The translations under genes and the position numbers were made by a program. DNA of 64,000 nt from Streptomyces sp. SS1-1. Its GTDB lineage: Bacteria > Actinomycetota > Actinomycetes > Streptomycetales > Streptomycetaceae. The stretch spans positions 2,108,001 through 2,172,000 of the forward strand of contig NZ_WBXN01000004.1 in the NCBI RefSeq assembly GCF_008973465.1, written 5' to 3'. Under the pieces are notes generated by a model. That model was given only the letters and a program-made list of their open reading frames with translations. It had not been told where the DNA came from and ran no database searches. Positions within the stretch are counted from its first letter, which is position 1, and the number at the start of each line of letters is the position of its first letter. Shown here one piece after another: positions 47,081 to 56,746 of the stretch.

Positions 47081-47896
47081 ATGTCGCTGAGCAGCCTCGC
47101 ACTGATCGAGAACTGGCCTGTTCCCACCGCCGCCGCCGGGGTCGTCCGCGCCGACGGCACGGTCCTCGGTACCCACGGCCCCGTCGGGCACCGCTTCCCC
47201 CTGGCGTCGGTGACCAAGCCGCTGGCCGCGTACGCGGCGCTGGTCGCCTACGAGGAGGGCGCGGTCGAGCTGGACGAGCCGGCCGGGCCCGAGGGCTCGA
47301 CGGTGCGGCATCTGCTCGCGCACACCTCGGGGCTGGCGTTCGACGAGCACCGGGTGACGGCCCCGCCCGGGGAGCGGCGGCTGTACTCCAACGCCGGGTT
47401 CGAGCAGCTCGGGGACCACATCGCCAAGGCGACCGACATCCCGTTCGCGGAGTATCTGCGCCAGGCGGTGCTGGAGCCGCTCGGCATGGCGGACACGACA
47501 CTGGACGGCTCCCCGGCGAAGGACGGTGTGTCCACGGTCGGGGACCTGCTGCGGTTCGCGGCGGAGGTGCAGGCGCCCCGGCTGCTGGACCCGCGGACGG
47601 TCGCGGAGGCGATGACCGTGCAGTACCCGGGCACCAAGGGCGTCCTGCCGGGGTACGGGCACCAGAACCCCAACGACTGGGGGCTGGGCTTCGAGATCCG
47701 GGACGGCAAGGCGCCGCACTGGACGGGCGCCACGTCCTCGCCGCGAACCTTCGGGCACTTCGGCCAGTCCGGGACGTTCCTGTGGGTCGACCCGGACGCG
47801 GGCGTGGCCTGTGTGGCGCTCGCGGACCGGGCGTTCGGGCCGTGGGCGGCCGAGGTGTGGCCGCCCTTCACGGACGCGGTGCTCGCCGAGGTGTAG
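47081..47896 (+). CDS. Serine hydrolase, beta-lactamase/penicillin-binding superfamily
   Basis: 271 aa, ATG 7 nt after TAAGCT, so probably leaderless. Catalytic residues: SVTK (Ser43, Lys46), YSNAGF (Tyr102) and a C-terminal HFGQSG in place of KTG. Segments HLLAHTSGL and YLRQAVLEPLGMADT are typical of class C beta-lactamase-like esterases and DD-peptidases. No signal peptide, so a cytoplasmic esterase is more likely than a wall enzyme. It ends 6 bases from the convergent MMPL gene. Confidence 0.87.
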   Translation: MSLSSLALIENWPVPTAAAGVVRADGTVLGTHGPVGHRFPLASVTKPLAAYAALVAYEEGAVELDEPAGPEGSTVRHLLAHTSGLAFDEHRVTAPPGERRLYSNAGFEQLGDHIAKATDIPFAEYLRQAVLEPLGMADTTLDGSPAKDGVSTVGDLLRFAAEVQAPRLLDPRTVAEAMTVQYPGTKGVLPGYGHQNPNDWGLGFEIRDGKAPHWTGATSSPRTFGHFGQSGTFLWVDPDAGVACVALADRAFGPWAAEVWPPFTDAVLAEV

Positions 47897-47902
47897 CCCC
47901 GG

Positions 47903-50128
47903 TCAGCGGGCCGGCTTCTCGCCGGTGCCCTCGGTGTCGATGTGCGGGAGGATCCGGTCCAGCCACCGGGGCGTCCACCAGGCGTGCTCGCCGAGCAGCG
48001 TCATCACGGCCGGCACCATCAGCAGGCGGACCACGGTGGCGTCGATGAGCACGCTGACGGCGAGCCCCAGCCCCAGCATCTTCACGACGATGTTGTCGCT
48101 GATGATGAAGGCGGCGAAGACGCTCACCATGATCAGCGCCGCGCAGGTGATGACGCGTGCCGTGATCTCCAGCGCGTGGGCGACGGAGTCCTTGGCGTCC
48201 CCGGTGCGCTTCCACGCCTCGTGCACCCGGGACAGCAGGAAGATCTCGTAGTCCATGCTCAGGCCGAAGATGATCGCGAACATCATCATCGGCACATAGG
48301 ACTCGATGGGCACCTTGCCGTGCACGCCCAGCGCGGGCCCGCCCCAGCCCCACTGGAAGACGGCGACGACGACGCCGTACGAGGCCGCGATCGACAGGAC
48401 GTTGAGGACGGCGGCCTTGACGGCGACCAGCAGGCCGCGGAAGACCGCGAGGACGATCAGGAAGGCCAGGCCGACCACCACGAGGATGATCCAGGGCAGC
48501 CGCTCCGCGACGATGTCCCGGAAGTCGACCTGGGCGGCGGTCGTCCCGGTGACGTAGCCCTTGGCTGCGGTGCCGGAGGCCGCGTCGGGGAGCGTGTGGT
48601 CGTAGAGGCGGTTGACGAGGTTCGTGGTGTCCTTGTTCTGCGGGGACACCGCCGAGTAGACCGTGCCGACCAGCACGTCGCCGTCCTGCGTCGGCTGGAG
48701 CGGGCTGACGTAGGAGGTGCCGGACGCGTCGTCCAGGGCCTGCTGGGTCTTCGAGGCCAGGTCGGAGCGCTGCGAGTCCGGTACGTCGCTCTGGTCGACG
48801 ACGACGGTGAGGGGCCCGTTGGAGCCCGCGCCGAACGCGTCCGTCATCAGGTCGAAGGCCCGCCGGTCGGTGAAGGACGTGGGGTCGGCGCCGTCGCCGA
48901 TGTGCCCGAGCTGGATCGAGAAGACCGGGATGGCGAGCACCGCGACGGTGACCACACCGGCCGACAGGTACCGCCACGGATGGTGCTCCACCCGCTTCGC
49001 GTACCGGTGCCAGGTGCCCTGGGCCGTGTCGCCGCCCGCCTCGGTCTCGGCGATGGGCCGGCGCACGTGCCAGCGGTCGATCCCGCGGCCGACCAGCCCG
49101 AGCAGGGCCGGGACCAGGGTGAGGGCGCCGAGGACGGCGGAGACGACCGTGACGGCCGCGGCGACGCCGAGCAGGCCGATGAAGGTCACGCCGGACACCC
49201 ACAGGCCCATCAGGGCGACGATCACCGTGGTGCCGGAGACCAGGACCGCGCGTCCGCTGGTGGCGGCGGCGTGCCCGGCGGCGCGCACCGGGTCGGCGCC
49301 GTCCATGAGGTTCTGCCGGTGCCGGGTGAGCAGGAAGAGGGCGTAGTCGATGCCGACGCCGAGGCCGATCATCGTGGCCAGCGTGGGCGAGACGGTGGCG
49401 AAGGTGAACGCGAGGGCGAGCAGCCCGAGGCAGGCCAGTCCGCCGACCACGGCGATCAGGGCGGAGACCAGCGGCAGGACGGCGGCGGCGACGCTGCCGA
49501 AGCCGATCAGCAGGACGACGACGGCGACGCCGAACCCGATCGCCTCGCTGGTCCGGTCGTTGCCGGCGGGCCGCTCCAGCTCGCCGAGCGAGCCGCCGTA
49601 CTCGACGTCGACGCCGGCCTTTCTGAGCGGTTCCACCGCGCTGTCGACGCCGTCCAGATAGCTGTCGCCGAGGAGGGAGGGCTGCTCGTCGAAGCGGATG
49701 GTGATGTAGCCCGTCCTCCCGTCCGAGGACACCGGCCCGACCTTGGTGGAGGTGGCCTCCAGCGGGTTCTGCACGCTCAGGACGTGCGGGAGCTTCTGCA
49801 GGTCGGCGACGGCGGTCGACAGCTGCGAGCCGGCCGCGCTGAGGGGCTTGTCCGCGTCGTGCAGGACGATCTGGCTGCTGTAGCCGCCGGCCTGCGGGTC
49901 GTGCGCCTTGAGGACGTCCAGGCCCTTCTCGGACTGCACGTCGGACAGGGCGAAGTTGTCGGAGTACTCGCCGCCGTGGAGGTGGTTGAGGGCCTGGAGC
50001 ACGCCGAGGGCGACGACCCAGGCGGCGATCACGATCACGAAGTGGCGCGCGCACCACTGGCCGAGCCGTCGCAGTCCCCCCACCGGAACGTCGTCGCCCC
50101 GGTCCCCAGCGGTGTTGCGTCTGGCCAT
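47903..50128 (-). CDS. MMPL/RND-family exporter
   Basis: 741 aa from the ATG at 50128; an ATG at 50188 would add 20 residues before the first helix. Two repeats of one helix, a large outer loop and five helices. MMPL marks: [23 protein letters not shown] in the first half and [23 protein letters not shown] in the second, with the proton-relay Asp-Tyr pairs. Such proteins export lipids or drugs. No regulator adjoins; substrate unknown. Confidence 0.92.
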   Translation of the reverse strand: MARRNTAGDRGDDVPVGGLRRLGQWCARHFVIVIAAWVVALGVLQALNHLHGGEYSDNFALSDVQSEKGLDVLKAHDPQAGGYSSQIVLHDADKPLSAAGSQLSTAVADLQKLPHVLSVQNPLEATSTKVGPVSSDGRTGYITIRFDEQPSLLGDSYLDGVDSAVEPLRKAGVDVEYGGSLGELERPAGNDRTSEAIGFGVAVVVLLIGFGSVAAAVLPLVSALIAVVGGLACLGLLALAFTFATVSPTLATMIGLGVGIDYALFLLTRHRQNLMDGADPVRAAGHAAATSGRAVLVSGTTVIVALMGLWVSGVTFIGLLGVAAAVTVVSAVLGALTLVPALLGLVGRGIDRWHVRRPIAETEAGGDTAQGTWHRYAKRVEHHPWRYLSAGVVTVAVLAIPVFSIQLGHIGDGADPTSFTDRRAFDLMTDAFGAGSNGPLTVVVDQSDVPDSQRSDLASKTQQALDDASGTSYVSPLQPTQDGDVLVGTVYSAVSPQNKDTTNLVNRLYDHTLPDAASGTAAKGYVTGTTAAQVDFRDIVAERLPWIILVVVGLAFLIVLAVFRGLLVAVKAAVLNVLSIAASYGVVVAVFQWGWGGPALGVHGKVPIESYVPMMMFAIIFGLSMDYEIFLLSRVHEAWKRTGDAKDSVAHALEITARVITCAALIMVSVFAAFIISDNIVVKMLGLGLAVSVLIDATVVRLLMVPAVMTLLGEHAWWTPRWLDRILPHIDTEGTGEKPAR

Positions 50129-50236
50129 GCCCCGGCTCTTCTCTGCCGAGCGGTCACTGACCCCCTCATTGGACGCCGGGTGGATCATCCCGGCATCCGC
50201 TGCCGGGGCCCGCGTGGGCCGTTCGGCTGACGCGGG

Positions 50237-50893
50237 TCAGCCGGCCATCTCCCAGACCAGCAGCTCGGCCGGGGTGAGCGCGACCGCCTCCAGGTCCGCG
50301 GCGCCGGTGACGCGGGCCGCGTCGCCCGGACCCAGCTCCTGTCCGGCCAGCCGCACCTCGCCGCGCGCCACGTGCACGTACAGGTACGCCGCGTCCGGTA
50401 CGGCCGTCCGCTCCCCCGCCCCGAGCCGCCGCACATGCAGCATCGCGCCGGCCTCGGGGACGGCGTACGGGGTGGAGTCGGCGATGCCGCGGACGATCTC
50501 GTACGCCGGGTCGCCGCCCGGGGCCAGCGGCGCCAGCCATGTCTGCACGAAGGTGAGGGGCACGTCGGCGTCGTTGCGTTCGACGTGCCGGACGCCGCCC
50601 GCCGAGCTGAGGCGCTGCACGTCGCCGGGGCGCACCACGGTGGCGTGGCCCGTGGAGTCGCGGTGGGTCAGCTCGCCCTCGACGACCCAGGTCACGATCT
50701 CGGTGTGGCTGTGCGGGTGCTCGTCGAATCCGGCGCCGGGCGCGAGCCGCTCCTCGTTGCAGGCGATGACCGCGCCGAACCGGAGGTTGTCCGGGTCGTA
50801 GTGCGGGCCGAAGGAGAAGGCGTGGCGGGAGGTGATGCCCGCGGCCGGATCCCCTCCCGGATAGCGCTCTCCGGCGCGCCGTACGTCCATCAC
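50237..50893 (-). CDS. Pirin-family cupin protein
   Basis: 218 aa from the GTG at 50893, chosen because TACGGT is 7 nt upstream; the ATG at 50890 is the alternative. Cupin metal motif GFDEHPHSHTEIVTWVVEGELTHRDS is clear, with His ligands, followed by VVRPGDVQRLSSAGGVRHVERN. The second cupin (AYLYVHVARGEVRLAGQELGPGD) is degenerate. Bacterial pirins can act as quercetinase-like dioxygenases or modulate pyruvate dehydrogenase; which one is not certain. Divergent from fasR. Confidence 0.88.
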   Translation of the reverse strand: MMDVRRAGERYPGGDPAAGITSRHAFSFGPHYDPDNLRFGAVIACNEERLAPGAGFDEHPHSHTEIVTWVVEGELTHRDSTGHATVVRPGDVQRLSSAGGVRHVERNDADVPLTFVQTWLAPLAPGGDPAYEIVRGIADSTPYAVPEAGAMLHVRRLGAGERTAVPDAAYLYVHVARGEVRLAGQELGPGDAARVTGAADLEAVALTPAELLVWEMAG

Positions 50894-50975
50894 GGGGACC
50901 ACCGTAGACCCACCGGGGAGTCCGCGGGCGACCCTCCGGCACGCTCGGGCGTCCCGATAAGGCAGTCTTGTCCCC

Positions 50976-52181
50976 GTGCCCGAACCCGTAACCCGAAAGT
51001 CCGAAGCCGCCGCGCACGACGTCCACGCCCACGCCGCGACCCTGAAGCGCCTGGAGAAGTCCTCCGGTTCGCTCGCCGCGCAGGCCATCGCGCGCATGGA
51101 CGAGACGCTGCCGTGGTACCGGGCCATGCCCCCGGAGAACCGTTCCTGGATCGGTCTCGTCGCCCAGGCCGGCATCGCCGCGTTCACGGAGTGGTTCCGG
51201 CATCCCGACGCGCCCCAGGCGATCTCCACCGACGTCTTCGGCACCGCGCCGCGCGAGCTGACCCGGGCCATCACGCTGCGGCAGACCGTGGAGATGGTGC
51301 GCACCACCATCGAGGTCATGGAGTCGGCGATCGACGAGGTCGCGGCGCCCGGCGACGAGAGGGTGCTGCGCGAGGCGCTGCTGGTGTACGCCCGGGAGAT
51401 CGCCTTCGCCACCGCGCAGGTCTACGCCCAGGCCGCCGAGGCACGCGGTGCCTGGGACGCCCGTCTCGAGTCCCTCGTGGTGAACGCCGTGCTCAGCGGG
51501 GAGGCCGACGAGGGCGCCGTCTCCCGTGCGGCCGCGCTCGGCTGGAACTCCCCGGACAACGTCTGCGTGGTGCTCGGCACCGCGCCCGACGGCGACAGCG
51601 AGCTGACCGTGGAGGCGATCCGCAGGGCCGCCCGGCACGCCAAGCTCCAGGTGCTGACGGGCGTCCTCGGGGACCGGCTGGTGGTGATCGCGGGCGGCAG
51701 CGACAACCCGCTGGCGGTGGCCAAGTCGCTGATCGGCCCGTACGCGGCCGGCCCGGTGGTCGCCGGGCCCGTCGTGCCGGACCTGCTGGCCGCCACGCGG
51801 TCCGCGCAGGCGGCGGCCGCCGGGCTGAAGGCGTGCACGGCCTGGCAGGACGCGCCGCGCCCGGTCCTCGCGGACGACCTCCTCCCGGAGCGCGCCATCG
51901 CCGGAGATCCCAGCGCGCGCGAGCAGTTGGTGGAGGAGATCTACAGACCGCTGGAGGAGGCGGGGTCGGCGCTGCTGGAGACGCTGTCCGTCTATCTCGA
52001 ACAGGCGAGCAGTCTGGAGGGCGCCGCGCGGATGCTGTTCGTCCATCCCAACACCGTGCGCTACCGGCTCCGACGTGTGACTGACGTCACCGGCTGGTCA
52101 CCGTCCGATGTACGCTCCGCGTTCACGCTGCGGATCGCGCTGATCCTGGGGCGTCTGGCCGACGGCGATCTTCAGCTCTAG
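50976..52181 (+). CDS. fasR: FasR, PucR-type activator of fatty acid synthesis genes
   Basis: 401 aa, GTG 7 nt after CAGTCT, likely leaderless. An N-terminal conserved domain (DETLPWYRAMPPENRSWIGL) precedes a GGDEF-like central region and a C-terminal PucR helix-turn-helix (LLETLSVYLEQASSLEGAARMLFVHPNTVRYRLRRVTDVTG). The position directly before fabD matches S. coelicolor FasR, shown to activate the fabD-fabH-acpP-fabF operon. The relative in mycobacteria also precedes fabD. Confidence 0.92.
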   Translation: MPEPVTRKSEAAAHDVHAHAATLKRLEKSSGSLAAQAIARMDETLPWYRAMPPENRSWIGLVAQAGIAAFTEWFRHPDAPQAISTDVFGTAPRELTRAITLRQTVEMVRTTIEVMESAIDEVAAPGDERVLREALLVYAREIAFATAQVYAQAAEARGAWDARLESLVVNAVLSGEADEGAVSRAAALGWNSPDNVCVVLGTAPDGDSELTVEAIRRAARHAKLQVLTGVLGDRLVVIAGGSDNPLAVAKSLIGPYAAGPVVAGPVVPDLLAATRSAQAAAAGLKACTAWQDAPRPVLADDLLPERAIAGDPSAREQLVEEIYRPLEEAGSALLETLSVYLEQASSLEGAARMLFVHPNTVRYRLRRVTDVTGWSPSDVRSAFTLRIALILGRLADGDLQL

Positions 52182-52183
52182 TC

Positions 52184-52204
52184 TTTTGTCGGGGGTCCAC
52201 AAAA
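52184..52204 (+). promoter_or_regulatory. Inverted repeat upstream of fabD, probable FasR site
   Basis: TTTTGT and ACAAAA flank nine bases (TTTTGT-N9-ACAAAA), the only AT-rich dyad in the 83-base fasR-fabD gap. Location fits the known FasR target promoter. Confidence 0.55.
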
Positions 52205-52264
52205 CCCCCTCGTGTTCTTCGTCCTTGTCCCCACGGGCGGCGTCGGCCGTCCCCAAGAGAGAGT

Positions 52265-53182
52265 GTGAGAGTGCTCGTACTCGTCGCTCCCGGCCAGGGC
52301 GCCCAGACGCCCGGCTTCCTGACCCCCTGGCTCGAACTGCCCGGTGCCGCCGACCGCCTCGGCGCCTGGTCGGACGCCATCGGACTGGACCTCGCCCACT
52401 ACGGGACGCAGGCCGACGCCGACGCCATCCGGGACACCGCGGTGGCCCAGCCGCTGCTGGTCGCGGCCGGCCTGCTGTCCGCCGCGGCACTGGGTGACAT
52501 CGTCCCCGGCGCCGTCGCCGGCCACAGCGTCGGCGAGATCACCGCGGCCGCCTACGCGGGTGTCCTCGACGACACCGCCGCGCTGACCCTCGTGCGCAAG
52601 CGGGGCCTGGCGATGGCCGAGGCCGCCGCGATCACCGAGACCGGCATGTCCGCGCTGCTCGGCGGCGACCCCGAGGTCAGCGTCGCGCACCTGGAGAAGC
52701 TGGGCCTGACCCCGGCGAACATGAACGGCGCCGGGCAGATCGTGGCCGCCGGCACCATGGAGCAGCTGGCCGCGCTGGGCGAGGACAAGCCCGAGGGCGT
52801 GCGCAAGGTCGTCCCGCTGAAGGTCGCCGGCGCGTTCCACACGCACCACATGGGCCCGGCCGTGGACAAGCTGGCCGAGGCCGCCAAGGAGCTCGTCCCC
52901 GCCGACCCGAAGGTCGCCTACGTCTCCAACAAGGACGGCCGCGCGGTCACCACCGGCACCGAGGTGCTGGAGCGCCTCGTCGGCCAGGTCGCCAACCCGG
53001 TCCGCTGGGACCTGTGCATGGAGACCTTCAAGGAGCTCGGCGTGACGGCCCTCATCGAGGCGTGCCCCGGTGGCACGCTGACCGGTCTGGCCAAGCGCGC
53101 GCTGCCGGGTGTGAAGACCCTGGCGCTGAAGACCCCCGACGATCTCGACGCTGCTCGCGAGCTCGTCGCAGAGCACGCCTGA
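52265..53182 (+). CDS. fabD: Malonyl-CoA:ACP transacylase
   Basis: 305 aa, GTG start (a GTG two codons later is possible). Active-site VAGHSVGEI (Ser88) and AFHTHHM (His192). It moves malonyl from CoA to ACP, feeding type II fatty acid synthesis and, in streptomycetes, also polyketide synthases. First gene of the fab operon; fabH begins 16 bases later. Confidence 0.97.
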   Translation: MRVLVLVAPGQGAQTPGFLTPWLELPGAADRLGAWSDAIGLDLAHYGTQADADAIRDTAVAQPLLVAAGLLSAAALGDIVPGAVAGHSVGEITAAAYAGVLDDTAALTLVRKRGLAMAEAAAITETGMSALLGGDPEVSVAHLEKLGLTPANMNGAGQIVAAGTMEQLAALGEDKPEGVRKVVPLKVAGAFHTHHMGPAVDKLAEAAKELVPADPKVAYVSNKDGRAVTTGTEVLERLVGQVANPVRWDLCMETFKELGVTALIEACPGGTLTGLAKRALPGVKTLALKTPDDLDAARELVAEHA

Positions 53183-53198
53183 CAAGGAGCCCCGGAGC

Positions 53199-54197
53199 AT
53201 GGCGAAGCTGAAGCCCAGCAAGGGCGCCCCGTACGCACGCATCCTCGGTGTGGGCGGGTACCGGCCCACGCGGGTGGTGCCCAACGAGGTGATCCTGGAG
53301 AAGATCGACTCGTCCGACGAGTGGATCCGTTCGCGCTCCGGCATCCAGACCCGGCACTGGGCGAACGACGAGGAGACGGTCGCCGCGATGTCGATCGAGG
53401 CGTCCGGCAAGGCGATCGCCGACGCCGGCATCGTGGCCGAGCAGATCGGCGGCGTGATCGTCTCGACCGTCTCGCACTTCAAGCAGACCCCGGCCGTCGC
53501 GACCGAGATCGCCGACAAGCTCGGCACGAACAAGGCCGCCGCCTTCGACATCTCGGCCGGCTGCGCGGGCTTCGGCTACGGCCTCACCCTCGCCAAGGGC
53601 ATGATCGTCGAGGGCTCGGCGGAGTACGTCCTCGTCATCGGCGTGGAGCGGCTGAGCGACCTGACCGACCTGGAGGACCGTGCCACGGCCTTCCTGTTCG
53701 GCGACGGCGCCGGCGCGGTCGTGGTCGGCCCCTCCCAGGAGCCGGCGATCGGCCCCACGGTGTGGGGTTCCGAGGGCGACAAGTCCGAGACGATCAAGCA
53801 GACCGTGCCGTGGAACGAGTACGACAGCTCCACGGACAAGTTCCCCGCGATCACGCAGGAGGGCCAGGCGGTCTTCCGCTGGGCCGTGTTCGAGATGGCG
53901 AAGGTCGCCCAGCAGGCGCTGGACGCGGCCGGCATCGCCCCGGACGACCTGGACGTCTTCATCCCGCACCAGGCCAACGAGCGGATCATCGACTCGATGG
54001 TGAAGACTCTCAAGCTGCCGGAGCACGTGACGGTCGCCCGTGACGTGCGCACCACCGGCAACACCTCGGCCGCCTCGATCCCGCTCGCGATGGAGCGGCT
54101 CCTGGCGACCGGCGAGGCGAAGAGCGGCGACACCGCGCTCGTCATCGGATTCGGGGCGGGTCTCGTCTACGCCGCCACGGTCGTTACTCTCCCCTAG
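53199..54197 (+). CDS. fabH: 3-oxoacyl-ACP synthase III
   Basis: 332 aa, ATG with AAGGAG upstream. Triad: Cys122 in SAGCAGFGYGL, His257 in FIPHQANERI and Asn288 in TTGNTSAASIP. Condenses an acyl-CoA primer with malonyl-ACP; Streptomyces FabH accepts branched primers giving iso/anteiso acids. The gene's place in the fab operon between fabD and acpP is as in S. coelicolor. Confidence 0.97.
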   Translation: MAKLKPSKGAPYARILGVGGYRPTRVVPNEVILEKIDSSDEWIRSRSGIQTRHWANDEETVAAMSIEASGKAIADAGIVAEQIGGVIVSTVSHFKQTPAVATEIADKLGTNKAAAFDISAGCAGFGYGLTLAKGMIVEGSAEYVLVIGVERLSDLTDLEDRATAFLFGDGAGAVVVGPSQEPAIGPTVWGSEGDKSETIKQTVPWNEYDSSTDKFPAITQEGQAVFRWAVFEMAKVAQQALDAAGIAPDDLDVFIPHQANERIIDSMVKTLKLPEHVTVARDVRTTGNTSAASIPLAMERLLATGEAKSGDTALVIGFGAGLVYAATVVTLP

Positions 54198-54202
54198 GCA
54201 CT

Positions 54203-54230
54203 CCGTGCCGGATCATGTGAACCGGCACGG
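54203..54230 (+). promoter_or_regulatory. Stem-loop between fabH and acpP
   Basis: CCGTGCCGG (54203-54211) and CCGGCACGG (54222-54230) form a 9-bp stem with a 10-base loop. It is inside the operon and not followed by T residues, so partial termination or an mRNA-processing site favouring high acpP expression is possible. Confidence 0.5.
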
Positions 54231-54307
54231 GACGCGCACCACCTGCCGCCTGTGCGGCGGGCGCCCAACCCTCTGAAGAACCTGAACAACAACGAAGGAG
54301 CGCCACC

Positions 54308-54556
54308 ATGGCCGCCACTCAGGAAGAGATCGTCGCCGGTCTCGCCGACATCGTGAACGAGATCGCCGGCATCCCGGTCGAGGACGTCCAGCTGGACAAG
54401 TCCTTCACCGACGACCTGGACGTCGACTCGCTGTCCATGGTCGAGGTCGTCGTCGCCGCCGAGGAGCGCTTCGACGTGAAGATCCCCGACGAGGACGTCA
54501 AGAACCTCAAGACCGTCGGCGACGCGACCGACTACATCCTCAAGCACCAGGGCTGA
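54308..54556 (+). CDS. acpP: Acyl carrier protein
   Basis: 82 aa, ATG with AAGGAG at 54294-54299. Phosphopantetheine attachment Ser41 in DLDVDSLSMVEVV. Acidic, helical, full length. Carrier of growing acyl chains for all steps of the pathway. Confidence 0.98.
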   Translation: MAATQEEIVAGLADIVNEIAGIPVEDVQLDKSFTDDLDVDSLSMVEVVVAAEERFDVKIPDEDVKNLKTVGDATDYILKHQG

Positions 54557-54642
54557 TCCGCCGATCCGGCCTCTGGGCCGACTGCCCCGCCACCCGGCGG
54601 TGGCGCCGCTGAATCCTCGTATCCGTTGGAGAAAGAATTCCC

Positions 54643-55914
54643 GTGAGCCCGACCAATCGCACCGTGGTCGTCACCGGTATCGGCGCAACCACACCGCTGG
54701 GTGGCGACGCAGCCTCTACCTGGGAGGGCCTGGTCGCCGGACGTTCCGGCGTCAAGCCCCTGGAGCAGGACTGGGCCGCCGACCAGGCGGTCCGTATCGC
54801 GGCGACCATCGCCGTGGAGCCGACCGAGGTCATCCCGCGGCCGCAGGCCCGCCGTCTGGACCGCTCGGCGCAGTTCGCGCTGGTCGCCGCCCAGGAGGCG
54901 TGGAAGGACGCCGGGTTCGAGGCCAGGGCCGGTGAGGACCCGAACGTCGACCCCGACCGGCTGGGCGCGGTCATCGCCTCCGGCATCGGCGGTGTGACGA
55001 CGCTGCTCGACCAGTACGACGTGCTGAAGGAGAAGGGCGTCCGCCGCGTCTCCCCGCACACCGTCCCCATGCTGATGCCGAACGGCCCCTCCGCCAACGT
55101 CGGTCTGGCCGTGGGTGCCCGCGCGGGCGTGCACACGCCGGTGTCGGCGTGCGCCTCGGGCGCCGAGGCCATCGGCTACGCCATCGAGATGATCCGCACC
55201 GGCCGTGCCGACGTGGTGATCGCGGGCGGCACGGAGGCGGCCATCCACCCGCTGCCGATCGCCGCGTTCGGCAACATGATGGCGATGTCCAAGAACAACG
55301 ACGACCCGCAGGGCGCGTCGCGTCCCTACGACGTCGCCCGCGACGGCTTCGTCCTCGGCGAGGGCGCCGGCGTGATCGTCCTGGAGTCCGCCGAGCACGC
55401 CGCGAAGCGCGGTGCCCGGGTGTACGCCGAGGCGGTCGGGCAGGGCATCTCCGCCGACGCGCACGACATCGTGCAGCCGGAGCCGGAGGGCCGCGGCATC
55501 TCGCACGCCCTGCAGAACCTGCTGGACCGCACCGACCTGGACCCGGCGGAGATCGTGCACGTGAACGCGCACGCCACGTCGACGCCGGCCGGTGACATCG
55601 CCGAACTGAAGGCGCTGCGCAAGGTCTTCGGCGACGACGCCGACCACATGGCCGTCTCCGCCACCAAGTCGATGACCGGTCACCTGCTGGGCGGCGCCGG
55701 CGGTGTCGAGAGCGTCGCGACCGTGCTCGCGCTCTACCACCGGGTGGCCCCGCCGACCATCAACGTGGAGAACCTCGACCCGGAGGCCGAGGCGAACGCC
55801 GACGTGGTCCGCGGCGAGGCCCGCAAGCTGCCCGTGGAGGGCCGTATCGCCGCGCTGAACGACTCGTTCGGCTTCGGCGGGCACAACGTGGTCCTGGCGT
55901 TCCGGACGGTCTGA
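54643..55914 (+). CDS. fabF: 3-oxoacyl-ACP synthase II
   Basis: 423 aa, GTG with GGAGAAAG before it. Cys170 in VSACASGAEAIG, His310 in VNAHATSTPAGD and His347 in KSMTGHLLGGAGG. Elongating condensing enzyme. Last gene of the operon, followed by a very strong terminator. Confidence 0.97.
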   Translation: MSPTNRTVVVTGIGATTPLGGDAASTWEGLVAGRSGVKPLEQDWAADQAVRIAATIAVEPTEVIPRPQARRLDRSAQFALVAAQEAWKDAGFEARAGEDPNVDPDRLGAVIASGIGGVTTLLDQYDVLKEKGVRRVSPHTVPMLMPNGPSANVGLAVGARAGVHTPVSACASGAEAIGYAIEMIRTGRADVVIAGGTEAAIHPLPIAAFGNMMAMSKNNDDPQGASRPYDVARDGFVLGEGAGVIVLESAEHAAKRGARVYAEAVGQGISADAHDIVQPEPEGRGISHALQNLLDRTDLDPAEIVHVNAHATSTPAGDIAELKALRKVFGDDADHMAVSATKSMTGHLLGGAGGVESVATVLALYHRVAPPTINVENLDPEAEANADVVRGEARKLPVEGRIAALNDSFGFGGHNVVLAFRTV

Positions 55915-55934
55915 GCGACCCCCGTACGCATGGG

Positions 55935-55965
55935 AAGGGCCCCCGCCTTCGAGGCGGGGGCCCTT
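55935..55965 (+). terminator. Terminator of the fab operon
   Basis: AAGGGCCCCCGCC (55935-55947) and GGCGGGGGCCCTT (55953-55965) form a 13-bp perfect stem with loop TTCGA, then TCGTG. Confidence 0.93.
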
Positions 55966-56002
55966 TCGTGTGCCCGGGGGTGAGCGGCCGTCAGGCCGGC
56001 GG

Positions 56003-56497
56003 TCAGACCACCTGGTGCAGCCAGCGCACCGGCGCGCCCTCGCCCGCGTACCGGAAGGGTTCCAGCTCGTCGTCCCAGGGCTTGCCCAGCAGCTTGGCGA
56101 TCTCGGCCTCCAGGTCCGCCTCCTCGCGCTGGGCGCGGGTCAGGGCGGCGCGCAGCCGGTCCTCGGGGATCAGGATGTCGCCGTGCATGCCGGTGACGGC
56201 GTGGAAGATGCCGAGGTCGGGGGTGCAGCTGTAGCGCTCGCCCTCGGCGGTGGGGCAGGGTTCGGCGGTCACCTCGAAGCGCAGCATCTGCCATCCGCGC
56301 AGGGCGGACGCCAGCTTGGACGCCGTGCCGGCCTCGCCCTGCCAGGAGAACTCCGAGCGCCAGGTGCTGGGCGCGGCGGGCTGCCGGATCCAGTCGAGGT
56401 TGACGCGCGTGCCGAGCACCCCGGCGACGGCCCACTCGACGTGCGGGCACATCGCGCGCGGCGCGGAGTGCACGTACAGAACTCCACGTGTCGTCAC
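56003..56497 (-). CDS. DUF3145-family protein
   Basis: 164 aa from the GTG at 56497 (GGAGGT at 4 nt). Conserved blocks: VLYVHSAPRAMCPHVEWAVAGVLG, NLDWIRQPAAPSTWRSEFSW, ILIPEDRLRAAL and KPWDDELEPFRYAGEGAPVRWLHQVV. The family is actinobacterial and often adjoins the fab genes, as here. Function unknown, soluble. Confidence 0.88.
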   Translation of the reverse strand: MTTRGVLYVHSAPRAMCPHVEWAVAGVLGTRVNLDWIRQPAAPSTWRSEFSWQGEAGTASKLASALRGWQMLRFEVTAEPCPTAEGERYSCTPDLGIFHAVTGMHGDILIPEDRLRAALTRAQREEADLEAEIAKLLGKPWDDELEPFRYAGEGAPVRWLHQVV

Positions 56498-56746
56498 CGG
56501 GACCTCCGGGCTGAGCGGACATCTTGCGATCGGGCGGGCGTGGCCGGGGACCACGTTCGATGGCGAGGCTACCGTGCGGCGGGGCGAGGAGTGTGACGTA
56601 CCGTCGGTCCCGGGGCCGTGAAACGCCCGCCATTCACCCGGCAGGACGCTTGTACGGGTGTGAGCCGTTGCATGCGCGGCCCGGGAACCCGGGTGAGGTC
56701 TCATGGGTTGGACAGTTCGACGGGTCCGACGAGGGGATGGACGGGT

